Assembly (NCBI GenBank): GCA_022783865.1 | Contig: JALFYY010000023.1 | Span: 20,749-84,748 of the forward strand | Origin: Bacteroidales bacterium | GTDB taxonomy: Bacteria > Bacteroidota > Bacteroidia > Bacteroidales > Paludibacteraceae | Direction of reading: 5' to 3' | DNA: 64,000 bases | Part shown: positions 35,936 through 43,509 of the stretch, in pieces | Layout: every line of letters begins with the position of its first letter | Numbering within the stretch: the stretch's first letter is position 1 | Notes under the pieces: model-generated | What the model was told of the DNA's origin: nothing | Seen by the model: only the letters and a program-made list of their open reading frames with translations | Database searches by the model: none | Made by a program: the position numbers and the translations under genes

Positions 35936-36379
35936 ATGTTACAAATTGGAGACCGTATGCCATCGTTTCAGGTGGTGAATCAGAATGGCGAAACCGTTAC
36001 GCAAGACACCCTTCTCGGAAAGAAAACCGTACTCTATTTCTATCCGAAAGACAGTACCCCCGGTTGCACTGCCGAAGCATGCAATCTGCGTGACAACTAC
36101 CATACTTTCCAAGCCGCCGGCTATCAGATATACGGCGTAAGCAAAGACTCTACCAAATCGCACCAGCGTTTTGCAGAGAACAACCAACTGCCTTTCCCAT
36201 TGTTGTCCGATCCCTCTACCGAAATGATTCAGGCGTTCGGCGCATGGGGCGAGAAAAAGTTCTGCGGACGTCTCTGCCACGGTACGCTACGCAAAACCTT
36301 CGTATTCGATGAGCAAGGTATCCTCACCCGTATCATCGACGATGTGGATACCAAGAACCACACCGCACAAATCCTATGA
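35936..36379 (+). CDS. bcp: Thioredoxin-dependent thiol peroxidase (peroxiredoxin Q/BCP)
   Basis: 147 residues. FYPKDSTPGCTAEACNLRD holds the peroxidatic C44 and the resolving C49, the spacing of the E. coli BCP subfamily. LFYPKD and YGVSKDSTKSHQRFAENNQL are further conserved stretches. It reduces H2O2 and organic hydroperoxides in the cytosol using thioredoxin. It is translationally coupled to the next gene through an ATGA overlap. The length is normal. Confidence 0.96.
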   Translation: MLQIGDRMPSFQVVNQNGETVTQDTLLGKKTVLYFYPKDSTPGCTAEACNLRDNYHTFQAAGYQIYGVSKDSTKSHQRFAENNQLPFPLLSDPSTEMIQAFGAWGEKKFCGRLCHGTLRKTFVFDEQGILTRIIDDVDTKNHTAQIL

Positions 36380-37005
36380 TTCGCAATATCATCTTCGACA
36401 TTGGAGGCGTACTGATTGATCTTGATCCGCAACGTACCCTGCAAGGCTTTGCCCGTCTCACTACCCAACCGGTTGGCACTTTCACCGACAACGAGTTATT
36501 AGGTGGAGGTGGCAACCGCTTGATTGGGCAATATATGTGCGGCGATGTGTCTGACAACGATTTCTTCCTCGCTTTGCAACACCTCTGCCATACGGGCGTA
36601 ACGGTAGCGCAAATCAAAGCCGTATGGAACGATATGCTGTTAGGCATTCCTCCTGAGCGGGTAGAGATGATAAAGCAATTGCATCAGCATGGTATCCGCA
36701 TCGCCTTATTGTCGAATATCAACGAAGAGCATGTCCGCACCACCTTGCGTCTGTTTGCAGAAGCAGGACTTGAGATAGGGCGGGACATCGATTATGCTTT
36801 CTTTTCCAACGAGATGCATCTTGCCAAGCCCGACCCTGCCATCTACCGGGAAGCACTCCGCCAAACAGGTTTCCTGCCCGAACAGACGCTTTACATCGAC
36901 GACCTTTTGCCCAACATCGAAGCCGGTGCCGCTTTCGGCCTGCAAACTCTCCACGCCACCGGCAACGAATGGATAGCCCCGGTAAAGCAAGCCACTGCCC
37001 TATAA
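36376..37005 (+). CDS. HAD-superfamily phosphatase (subfamily IA)
   Basis: 209 residues. Motif I is IIFDIGGVLIDLD, with D as nucleophile and acid; motif II is ALLSNINEEH; motif III/IV are HLAKPDPAIYREAL and LYIDDLLPNIEAG. An alpha-helical cap lies between motifs I and II. Such enzymes dephosphorylate small metabolites or sugar phosphates; the substrate is unknown. The overlap with bcp suggests joint expression. A weak shared terminator separates it from the convergent pyrimidine nucleotidase gene. Confidence 0.88.
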   Translation: MIRNIIFDIGGVLIDLDPQRTLQGFARLTTQPVGTFTDNELLGGGGNRLIGQYMCGDVSDNDFFLALQHLCHTGVTVAQIKAVWNDMLLGIPPERVEMIKQLHQHGIRIALLSNINEEHVRTTLRLFAEAGLEIGRDIDYAFFSNEMHLAKPDPAIYREALRQTGFLPEQTLYIDDLLPNIEAGAAFGLQTLHATGNEWIAPVKQATAL

Positions 37006-37047
37006 CCCAATAGGTACAGCAGACACAACTTATTACCAATACTTCCA

Positions 37048-37074
37048 AAGAATATTCCCGTCAAGGATATTCTT
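37048..37074. terminator. Weak bidirectional terminator between convergent genes
   Basis: AAGAATATTCC, loop CGTCAA, GGATATTCTT with one bulged T. It sits between the plus-strand HAD gene and the minus-strand nucleotidase gene, whose stop codon overlaps its right arm. Confidence 0.4.
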
Positions 37075-37786
37075 ACAACAAGTCTGTCAGTTGACGGATA
37101 CTGCTGATTTTGTAAGTAGAAAGGCGACTATCATCTATGTCGTTCTGTTGGATCCAGATTTGGTCGATGCCGGCATTGATGGCACCCTGTATATCGCTCA
37201 TGAAACTATCACCTACCATTACCACCTCATCGGCTGTGAGACGGTTCAACTGCAAGGCTCTCTCGAAAATAGCAGGGTCGGGTTTCTGTACACCCACCTC
37301 TTCGGACAACACTACATAACGGAAACAATCCTGCAAGCCGGAACGACGTATCTTGTCATACTGCACCTCGACAAAGCCATTGCTCACAATAGTCAACGGA
37401 TATTTCCGTGCCAAGTAACGCACCGTTTCGGCAGCATAAGGCAATACGGAAAAGTACTCTGTAGTCAGACGGACAAAATCATCACCTATCTCATCCGCCA
37501 TTGCTTCTATCCGTTCACTGCCCAACTGCTCTTTGGCAACCGAACGGAACAAAGGATATGCGAAACGGTCGTGCTGCAAGTAGTCTTTGGTCACCTCACT
37601 GCGTCCGTACCGTTCCCACAACTCTATATTATGCGGATGATACGTATCGTAGTAAGCTTCGAATGTGAGGAAGAACCTGTCCAAACGGTATTTCTGATAG
37701 ATATCCTGCAACGAGCGTACGGCTGCGCCATGGAAATCACCTATCGTGTCGTCCCAATCCAAAAAGACCGCCTTATACTGCTTCAT
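37073..37786 (-). CDS. yjjG: YjjG-type noncanonical pyrimidine nucleotidase (HAD family)
   Basis: 237 residues from the ATG at 37786 (MKQYKAVFLDWDDTIGDF), which overlaps the rsmI stop as ATGA; the frame extends five codons further upstream but inside rsmI. Motif I DWDDT, motif II VSNGFVEVQ, and motif III/IV VGVQKPDPAIF and MVGDSFMSDIQGAINAG are all present. YjjG dephosphorylates pyrimidine nucleoside monophosphates, including damaged or noncanonical ones, keeping them out of DNA and RNA. The cap region is helical, as in the YjjG/YfnB subgroup. Substrate specificity is inferred from overall resemblance. Confidence 0.82.
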   Translation of the reverse strand: MKQYKAVFLDWDDTIGDFHGAAVRSLQDIYQKYRLDRFFLTFEAYYDTYHPHNIELWERYGRSEVTKDYLQHDRFAYPLFRSVAKEQLGSERIEAMADEIGDDFVRLTTEYFSVLPYAAETVRYLARKYPLTIVSNGFVEVQYDKIRRSGLQDCFRYVVLSEEVGVQKPDPAIFERALQLNRLTADEVVMVGDSFMSDIQGAINAGIDQIWIQQNDIDDSRLSTYKISSIRQLTDLL

Positions 37787-38475
37787 GCTCCTGCTATACA
37801 AACCACTATTTCACCCTTGGGCGGTATTTCCTTAAAGTGCTGTGCCAGTTCCGCCAACGTACCACGCACCGTCTGTTCGTGCACCTTGCTTATTTCGCGA
37901 CTCACACTTGCACGCCGCTCTCCGCCCAAGTATTCCGCCAATTGCTCCAAAGTCTTCTGCAAGCGGAAAGGCGACTCATATACTATCATCGTCCGTTGTT
38001 CGGTCTGCATGTGCTCCAAGCGTGTTTTGCGCCCTTTCTTCTGCGGCAGGAAACCCTCGAAGACAAAACGGTCGTTGGGTAAACCGGAATCCACCAAAGC
38101 AGGTACAAATGCCGTAGCACCGGGCAGACATACCACCTCTATACCATTCTCTACACAAGTGCGTACCAAGAGAAAACCCGGGTCGCTGATAGCAGGTGTA
38201 CCGGCATCACTGATGAGCGCCACCTGCATGCCGCTCCGTATCTGTTCAGCCACTGTATCCACCGTCTGATGTTCGTTGAACTTATGATGGCTGCGCAACG
38301 GTGTATGGATATCGTAGTGTTTGAGCAGTACACTGCTGGTGCGTGTGTCTTCCGCCAATATCAAATCCGCCTCTTTCAAGGTACGCAATGCACGGAACGT
38401 GATATCCTCCAAGTTACCGACGGGCGTGGGCACAACATACAACATTCCTCTTTTATCCGAACTCGGCTTTGTCAT
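37783..38475 (-). CDS. rsmI: 16S rRNA (cytidine1402-2'-O)-methyltransferase
   Basis: 230 residues from the ATG at 38475 (MTKPSSDKRG); a TTG two codons earlier is less likely, and an ATG ten codons later (MLYVVPTPVGN) is possible. LYVVPTPVGNLEDITFRAL, ILAEDTRTSSVLLKHY, ALISDAGTPAISDPGF and LPGATAFVPALVDSGLP are the RsmI signatures of the tetrapyrrole-methylase fold. The enzyme uses S-adenosylmethionine to methylate C1402 in the decoding centre. It appears shorter than the E. coli enzyme at the C-terminus. It is coupled to yjjG, and an acidic coiled-coil protein gene lies 15 bases upstream. Confidence 0.95.
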   Translation of the reverse strand: MTKPSSDKRGMLYVVPTPVGNLEDITFRALRTLKEADLILAEDTRTSSVLLKHYDIHTPLRSHHKFNEHQTVDTVAEQIRSGMQVALISDAGTPAISDPGFLLVRTCVENGIEVVCLPGATAFVPALVDSGLPNDRFVFEGFLPQKKGRKTRLEHMQTEQRTMIVYESPFRLQKTLEQLAEYLGGERRASVSREISKVHEQTVRGTLAELAQHFKEIPPKGEIVVCIAGA

Positions 38476-38490
38476 AGGCAATCAGGCATA

Positions 38491-39237
38491 TCAGGAAAAG
38501 CGGCGGAGAAGGATACTGTAAAAGAGTCCGAAGGCAGGCGTCTCTTTGTCCCATGAGAACTTTTTGCCTATATACTGCAACGCTTCGTCCAAAGAATCCA
38601 GCTTATTGAGAGCATCGATGGTTTTGTTCATCTTTTCTCCGTCACCGGCAAAGAGTTCGCGTTGGAAAAGGAACCGGTCACCCAAGGTAATGGCTTTGCG
38701 AATATCATCGATAGGGGGCAAAAGCGAAGCGGATGCCACAGATAGTTCGTGAGACGGCTCTTTGGCTGCTCCGGTTGCTTCTTCTGCAGACTTTTCTTCC
38801 TCCTGCTCAGCCATTTCCGTTGCCTCCGGCAAAGGTTCTGCTACCTGTCCGGTTGTTTCTTCCGTTGCCTCAGGCAATTCGTCCGTTAGTTCAGGCATTT
38901 CTTCCTGTTCGTCGGTTTCCTCTTCGGTTTCCGGTTCGGCTGCCTCGCTGTCAATCTGTTCTACCTCCAAATCTTCCTCATCGTCATCGTCGGCAACGAT
39001 CAATTCCACCTCTATTTCGGGCAAGTTGTCTTCTTCCGTATCATTCTGTTGTATTGCCGTTTCTACAGCGGCAGGGTATTCGGCAAGTTGCTTTTGCTGT
39101 TCTTCTGCCTGAGCCAAACGCTCTGTCAGTTCACCGATAGTGGAACGCAACGCAACAGCACGTTGCTCTATAAGTTCCAATTCGTGCCGGAGTGACAATA
39201 CCTCCTGCTTCAATGTCTCTATTAATAATGTTTCCAT
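38491..39237 (-). CDS. Acidic coiled-coil protein, unknown function
   Basis: 248 residues. Residues about 1-55 form a coiled coil (LKQEVLSLRHELELIEQRAV). Residues about 65-165 are a very acidic, low-complexity region (DDDDEEDLEVEQ and many E/T/P). Residues about 170-248 form a compact helical domain (DDIRKAITLGDRFLFQRELF, ALNKLDSLDEALQYIGKKFS). There is no signal peptide, so it is cytosolic. The C-terminal domain looks like the one found in Bacteroidota proteins of similar architecture, but I know no function. It lies 13 bases downstream of the peptide transporter gene and just upstream of rsmI. Confidence 0.75.
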   Translation of the reverse strand: METLLIETLKQEVLSLRHELELIEQRAVALRSTIGELTERLAQAEEQQKQLAEYPAAVETAIQQNDTEEDNLPEIEVELIVADDDDEEDLEVEQIDSEAAEPETEEETDEQEEMPELTDELPEATEETTGQVAEPLPEATEMAEQEEEKSAEEATGAAKEPSHELSVASASLLPPIDDIRKAITLGDRFLFQRELFAGDGEKMNKTIDALNKLDSLDEALQYIGKKFSWDKETPAFGLFYSILLRRFS

Positions 39238-39250
39238 ACGTGTATTCCCC

Positions 39251-40822
39251 TTATTTAGCTACTTTCTCCAACCATTTCACCATACCGAGCATAACGCCCA
39301 TGGAAATAAGGCAAACTGCGAAGAACACTGCCCAGCAGTATTTTATATCCCATGCGTTGTACATCACCGGACCTATCCAAATCAGGAGGTTGCCCAAGGC
39401 TGTAGCACCGAGCCACAATCCCTGACACAAGCCCAAGAGATTCTTAGGCGCCACCTTACTTACGAACGAGAGTCCGAGCGGGGAAATAAAGAGTTCCGCA
39501 ACGGTAAGGAAGAAATAAGTAACAATCAATACCCACGGTCCTGCTTTTGCCAAGCCTGCGGAAGCCATCTGTTCGTCAGTCAAAGCACGGAAGGTTTCTC
39601 CCGACGGGTAACCGCATACTGCAGAAAAGAGCATGAGGAAGAGATAGGCACATCCGGCGATAGCCATACCGATGGCAATCTTGCGGGGTGTAGAGATATC
39701 CCTGCCACGACGGGAAAGAGCACTGAATATTGCCATTACCACAGGTGTAAGCACAATCACGAAGAAAGGATTGAGTGCCTGCCATATCTCGGGTGCAATG
39801 GAATCGGTCTTCACAAAGTCGCGTGCGAAGAGCGACAAGGATTGTCCGTTCTGGTGGAAAGAGAACCAGAAGAAAATGGCAATACCCAATACAGCAAACA
39901 AAGCATACATACGCTGTTTGATTTCGCGTGCCATAGCCACTTTCTCTTCCGCCGTATATTCAACCACAGCAGAAGCCTCTTTCTTGGCAGGCTGCGGGAA
40001 CATCTTCTTGGTTAAGAGGAAGATAACAAGAGATATCAACATGGCTGCCACCGATGCGATGAACGAATAGTGAATACCTGTGTTGAATACGTGAAGATAA
40101 TCGGTGCAGAACTGTGCATTATCCACAAACTGATAGCCGTCCAACAGCACTTTCTGCATGGTTTCCGTGAATTTCACGCTTGCTTCTCCGTTACCCAAAA
40201 ACTGATGGCAGAGTTCGGGCATATCGGCATTATAGACAAAGTGGTTCACTTTCAGCCACCAACTGCGCAACAAGGGTGCCACGAACGGTGCAATCAGACC
40301 GCCTATATTAATAAAGACATAGAAAATCTGAAAGCCTGCATCGCGTTTGCCACGGGCAACACGCAACTGCTCTTCGCCTTGCAGAGCCGCTTCGGCTTCC
40401 ATATCATCGTACATTTTACCGACAATGGCTTGCAAGTTGCCTTTGAAGAGTCCGTTACCGAAAGCAATCAGCAAAAGTGCAAAGCAAGTGAAGACAAGGA
40501 TAGCGGTCCATTCGGTTGTATTGCCCGCCTGATTGAACAAAGGAACGGAAAGTGCCACATAGCCAAGCGCCATAATGATAAGTCCCCATTGGATAGTGCG
40601 GTTGTAGTTCTGCGTGCGGTCGGCAATAATACCGCCAACGAGCGAAAGTACGTAGATACCTGCATAGAATACGGAATAGATAATGCCTGCCGTAGAGTCG
40701 GGCAAACCGAACTTGGAGCAGAGGAACAACAGGAGAACTGCATTCATAATGTAGTAGCCGAAACGCTCGCCCATATTACTTAAGGCGGCAGCTAACAAAC
40801 CCTTAGGGTGACCTTTGAACAT
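39251..40822 (-). CDS. POT-family proton-coupled oligopeptide transporter
   Basis: 523 residues, about 12-14 membrane helices. The N-terminus FKGHPKGLLAAALSNMGERF matches the ExxER-type motif of POT (here NMGERFGYYIM). LVGGIIADRTQNYNRTI is the MFS loop 2-3 motif. GNGLFKGNLQAIVGKMY matches the POT signature in helices 4-5. Di- and tripeptides would be carried with protons across the inner membrane. The inserted helices near residues 200-260 occur in Bacteroidota members. It has its own promoter, divergent from the EEP gene, and is probably transcribed with the acidic protein, rsmI and yjjG. Confidence 0.93.
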   Translation of the reverse strand: MFKGHPKGLLAAALSNMGERFGYYIMNAVLLLFLCSKFGLPDSTAGIIYSVFYAGIYVLSLVGGIIADRTQNYNRTIQWGLIIMALGYVALSVPLFNQAGNTTEWTAILVFTCFALLLIAFGNGLFKGNLQAIVGKMYDDMEAEAALQGEEQLRVARGKRDAGFQIFYVFINIGGLIAPFVAPLLRSWWLKVNHFVYNADMPELCHQFLGNGEASVKFTETMQKVLLDGYQFVDNAQFCTDYLHVFNTGIHYSFIASVAAMLISLVIFLLTKKMFPQPAKKEASAVVEYTAEEKVAMAREIKQRMYALFAVLGIAIFFWFSFHQNGQSLSLFARDFVKTDSIAPEIWQALNPFFVIVLTPVVMAIFSALSRRGRDISTPRKIAIGMAIAGCAYLFLMLFSAVCGYPSGETFRALTDEQMASAGLAKAGPWVLIVTYFFLTVAELFISPLGLSFVSKVAPKNLLGLCQGLWLGATALGNLLIWIGPVMYNAWDIKYCWAVFFAVCLISMGVMLGMVKWLEKVAK

Positions 40823-40863
40823 AATGTATAAATATTAGAGTTAGTATTCGTTATAAATCCTTG

Positions 40864-40894
40864 CAAAGATACTACTATTTCGGCAAACTCGCAA
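40864..40894 (-). promoter_or_regulatory. Promoter of the peptide-transporter operon
   Basis: On the minus strand, TTG (40894-40892), 20 bases, TATCTTTG (40871-40864). The predicted start is near 40857, giving a leader of about 35 bases. Confidence 0.65.
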
Positions 40895-40974
40895 GCAAGG
40901 AAAGGAAAACCAAGCCATCAGCAGGAATAATAAAGGCAATAATACAGAGCTATTCCCGAAGAAAGCACAGAATA

Positions 40975-41006
40975 TTTGCACAATCCAACAGAATGTAGTA
41001 TTTTTG
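40975..41006 (+). promoter_or_regulatory. Promoter of the EEP gene
   Basis: TTTG (40975-40978), 20 bases, TATTTTTG (40999-41006). The start near 41013 gives a leader of about 60 bases. Confidence 0.7.
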
Positions 41007-41071
41007 CAACAGAATCGCCACAGGTGTATTCACAATAAAACAGAATCCAAACAACAGAATCCTTATTCCAC

Positions 41072-42130
41072 ATGAAAAAAGCTCTTTCTCTTGCCCTCCT
41101 TCTTGTAATAACAGCAGGCAGTGCACAAGCCAAGATTTCGAAGAAAGAAACACAGAAAGCCTCCTACTCAGTGAGTTGCGTAGCTTTCTACAACCTTGAA
41201 AACCTGTTCGACACCATCAACGACCCCACTATCAACGACGAGGAATACCTTCCGGAAGGCGGCATGAAGTGGACTTCGTTCAAGTATGAAAACAAAGTGC
41301 AAAAGATGGCATACGCCTTGTCGCAATTAGGTACGGACTATGTTCCGACAGGTGCAGCCGTTATAGGTGTGAGCGAGATAGAGAACCGAGGCGTATTGGA
41401 AGACGTAGTTGCCGACCCGGCATGGGGCGAGAGAAAAATGGAGATAGTTCATTATGACGGTCCTGACCGTCGCGGTGTGGACGTAGGATTGCTCTACAAC
41501 CCCGACTATTTTACGGTAACAAACTCGAACTCGCACCGGCTTTACATAGAAGAAGACCCCAATTTCCGTACCCGTGACCAATTGGTAGTATCAGGTTATC
41601 TGCAAGGCGAAAAGATACACGTGATAGTGAATCACTGGCCGAGCCGTTACGGCGGCGAAGTGGCTTCCCGTCCGAAGCGTGCGGCAGCTGCCAGATTGAC
41701 CAAATGGATTGCCGACAGTATCTATCAGCGAGAGCCCAAAGCTAAAATCATCATCATGGGCGACTTGAACGACGACCCTTACAACATCCCTTGCTGCGAG
41801 GTACTCGGCGCCAAGAAAACCCGTGAGGAAGTGCAACCCCAAGGTTTCTTCAACACCATGTGGCAAATGCTTGACCGCGGTATAGGTTCGTTGGCATACA
41901 ACGGCAGTTGGAACCTGTTCGACCAGATTATCATCTCCGAGCCTTTGATGAACGCCAATCCCGCCAAAGAACTCTCTTACTGGAAAGCACAGGTCTTCAA
42001 CAAGCCCTTCCTTACAGTGCAAGAGGGAAAAGACAAAGGAACTCCGCTGCGTACAACGAAAAGCAACGTATGGCAAAACGGATACTCCGACCACTACCCC
42101 ACAATGATTTATCTCATCAAACAAAAATAG
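41072..42130 (+). CDS. Secreted endonuclease/exonuclease/phosphatase-family protein
   Basis: 352 residues. The signal peptide is MKKALSLALLLVITAGSAQA. The EEP fold is shown by FYNLENLFDTIND, VIGVSEIENRGVL (metal-binding E), RDQLVVSGYL, VNHWPSRYGG, IIIMGDLNDDPYN (catalytic GDxND) and SDHYPTMIYL (SDH). All key residues are present, so it should be an active metal-dependent phosphodiesterase, perhaps a nuclease or lipid phosphatase. A periplasmic location follows from the signal. It is followed 18 bases later by the DUF4290 gene. Confidence 0.92.
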   Translation: MKKALSLALLLVITAGSAQAKISKKETQKASYSVSCVAFYNLENLFDTINDPTINDEEYLPEGGMKWTSFKYENKVQKMAYALSQLGTDYVPTGAAVIGVSEIENRGVLEDVVADPAWGERKMEIVHYDGPDRRGVDVGLLYNPDYFTVTNSNSHRLYIEEDPNFRTRDQLVVSGYLQGEKIHVIVNHWPSRYGGEVASRPKRAAAARLTKWIADSIYQREPKAKIIIMGDLNDDPYNIPCCEVLGAKKTREEVQPQGFFNTMWQMLDRGIGSLAYNGSWNLFDQIIISEPLMNANPAKELSYWKAQVFNKPFLTVQEGKDKGTPLRTTKSNVWQNGYSDHYPTMIYLIKQK

Positions 42131-42148
42131 TAGTACATATCATCCTTT

Positions 42149-42808
42149 ATGGAATATTCAAATCCGAACACAGAGACTGAACAACAAACAGCCCCCTTGA
42201 TTATGCCCGAATACGGGCGCAACGTACAGAGTATGGTGGAATATGCACTCACTATACAAGACAAAGAAGAACGTACACGCTGCGTGAGAAGCATTATGCA
42301 GACGATGGGCAATCTGTTCCCTTATCTGAGAAACGAGGAGTCACGACACAAAATGTATGACCATCTGGCAATTATGTCGAACTTCCAGTTGGATATCGAT
42401 TCGCCTTATAACCGTCCAAACGCAGAGAACCTCAGATATACACCCGAGAAACTGCCTTACACCAACAGCAAACCTGTCCGTTTCCGGCATTACGGGCGTA
42501 TCGTAGAAACAATGATAGCAGAAGCCATCAAAGAAGAAAACATCGAAATACGGCAAAAGATGATTGTCAGGATTGCTTCGCGTATGAAATATGATTTCTT
42601 CCTTTGGAACAAAGACAACGTAGATGACGAACAGATAAAACAAGACATAGCATTGCTATCGAACGGTCTGCTCTCATGTGATTTCGAAGGTTTCCGTTTG
42701 CGCTACCGGCCGTATAATCCGAATCCCTACAAAGCAGATTTCAGACCTCAGAACAGGGATAACAACCGCCGGTTCAACAATAACAACCGGCATAACAACC
42801 ATAAGTAG
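42149..42808 (+). CDS. DUF4290-family protein
   Basis: 219 residues, cytosolic and largely helical. MPEYGRNVQSMVEYALTIQD begins the conserved domain. TRCVRSIMQTMGNLFPYLRN and RFRHYGRIVETMIAEAIKEE are typical of this Bacteroidota-specific family. The last 35 residues are Arg/Asn-rich (NNRRFNNNNRHNNHK), a low-complexity tail that may bind nucleic acid. Function unknown. Its stop codon lies at the edge of an AT-rich repeat element and is followed by a strong terminator. It is probably in an operon with the EEP gene. Confidence 0.88.
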   Translation: MEYSNPNTETEQQTAPLIMPEYGRNVQSMVEYALTIQDKEERTRCVRSIMQTMGNLFPYLRNEESRHKMYDHLAIMSNFQLDIDSPYNRPNAENLRYTPEKLPYTNSKPVRFRHYGRIVETMIAEAIKEENIEIRQKMIVRIASRMKYDFFLWNKDNVDDEQIKQDIALLSNGLLSCDFEGFRLRYRPYNPNPYKADFRPQNRDNNRRFNNNNRHNNHK

Positions 42809-42836
42809 TTAATAGTTAATAACTAATAGTTAATAT
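42807..42836. repeat. AT-rich TTAACTATTAACTATT-type element, copy 3 (inverse)
   Basis: AGTTAATAGTTAATAACTAA followed by TAGTTAATAT. It is the reverse complement of the element at 31348-31387 and overlaps the DUF4290 stop codon. Confidence 0.6.
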
Positions 42837-42860
42837 GCGGGCGGAGACGCCCGCTTTTTT
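42837..42860 (+). terminator. Terminator of the EEP-DUF4290 operon
   Basis: GCGGGCG, loop GAGA, CGCCCGC, then TTTTTT. A canonical intrinsic terminator. Confidence 0.9.
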
Positions 42861-42957
42861 GTTTTCCATCGATTGCCCTTAATCAGCTGTTAATTTGTAC
42901 GTGTTGCCACATAGGCAGGCGGGACGCCTGCGCACCGACAACATTATAAAACAATTC

Positions 42958-42977
42958 AGACGGAGCACGCTCCGTCT
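42958..42977. repeat. REP-like palindrome AGACGGAGC-AC-GCTCCGTCT
   Basis: A 9-bp perfect inverted repeat with a 2-base centre, the same design as that at 18915-18932. Confidence 0.6.
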
Positions 42978-43104
42978 CTACAATTACGCAGTTACTCTAT
43001 TATTCAGTTGTATGCAGGCAAGCCGGCAGGAGTATTCTTTCGTTCCGACAAAGATTGCACACTGGCAGCGTGATAAGCGCTAGAAAACAAGGCGATAGCA
43101 TATG

Positions 43105-43148
43105 AATCACCCAGTAATCACCCAGTAATCACCCAGTAATCACCCAGT
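43105..43148 (-). repeat. 11-bp tandem array, 4 units (AATCACCCAGT)
   Basis: Four identical units of AATCACCCAGT; on the minus strand ACTGGGTGATT. In the GG phase the unit is GGTGATTACTG, comparable with GGTTATTATTT and GGCAATAGTAC of the other arrays. Confidence 0.9.
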
Positions 43149-43225
43149 TGCGGAAGCTATGCGCCTGCTTAGGAATAGCACAATGAAAGCAAGATAATCG
43201 CTTGAAAATATAGCGATTATACATT

Positions 43226-43247
43226 AATCACCCGATAACCACCCGAT
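43226..43247 (-). repeat. 11-bp tandem array, 2 units (AATCACCCGAT)
   Basis: AATCACCCGAT then AACCACCCGAT. It begins a diverged copy of the sequence that starts in the last unit of the 43105-43148 array. Confidence 0.7.
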
Positions 43248-43439
43248 ACGGAAAGCCATGTAAAAGCACCGTGAAAGCAAGATACAAGAGGAGCAGAAGT
43301 AAAGAAAAAGGGAGACAGAAGGAAGACTGGAGAGAGAAAGGAGAGAGAGGAAAGCCAAGTAGAAGAGAGCCGGAAGACGGATAACAGAGAGAAGACCATA
43401 AGGCAGGTTCTATCAACAGGACACCTGCTACAGCACAAC

Positions 43440-43465
43440 AAAGCCCGTCATTGCTGACGGGCTTT
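43440..43465 (-). terminator. Terminator of the EF-G2-like gene
   Basis: AAAGCCCGTCA, loop TTGC, TGACGGGCTTT: a perfect 11-bp stem 45 bases beyond the stop codon. On the minus strand it is followed by GTTGTG, so termination may rely on the TTT in the stem. Confidence 0.65.
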
Positions 43466-43509
43466 ATTGAGACAGAGAAATACAAGAATTGTGTTCTCCA
43501 AAAGAAAGA

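Larger units (their letters stand above)
42861..43439. other. Non-coding repeat island between convergent genes
   Basis: No gene is seen. In order: GCAGGCG-GGA-CGCCTGC hairpin (42915-42931); a REP-like palindrome (42958-42977); a four-unit 11-bp array (43105-43148); a hairpin AATCGCT/AGCGATT (43195-43219); a two-unit array (43226-43247); and a purine-rich tract (about 43262-43410). The stretch from 43138 to 43194 and that from 43237 to 43283 are diverged direct repeats, both containing CGGAA-AGC-ATG and TGAAAGCAAGATA. Confidence 0.6.
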
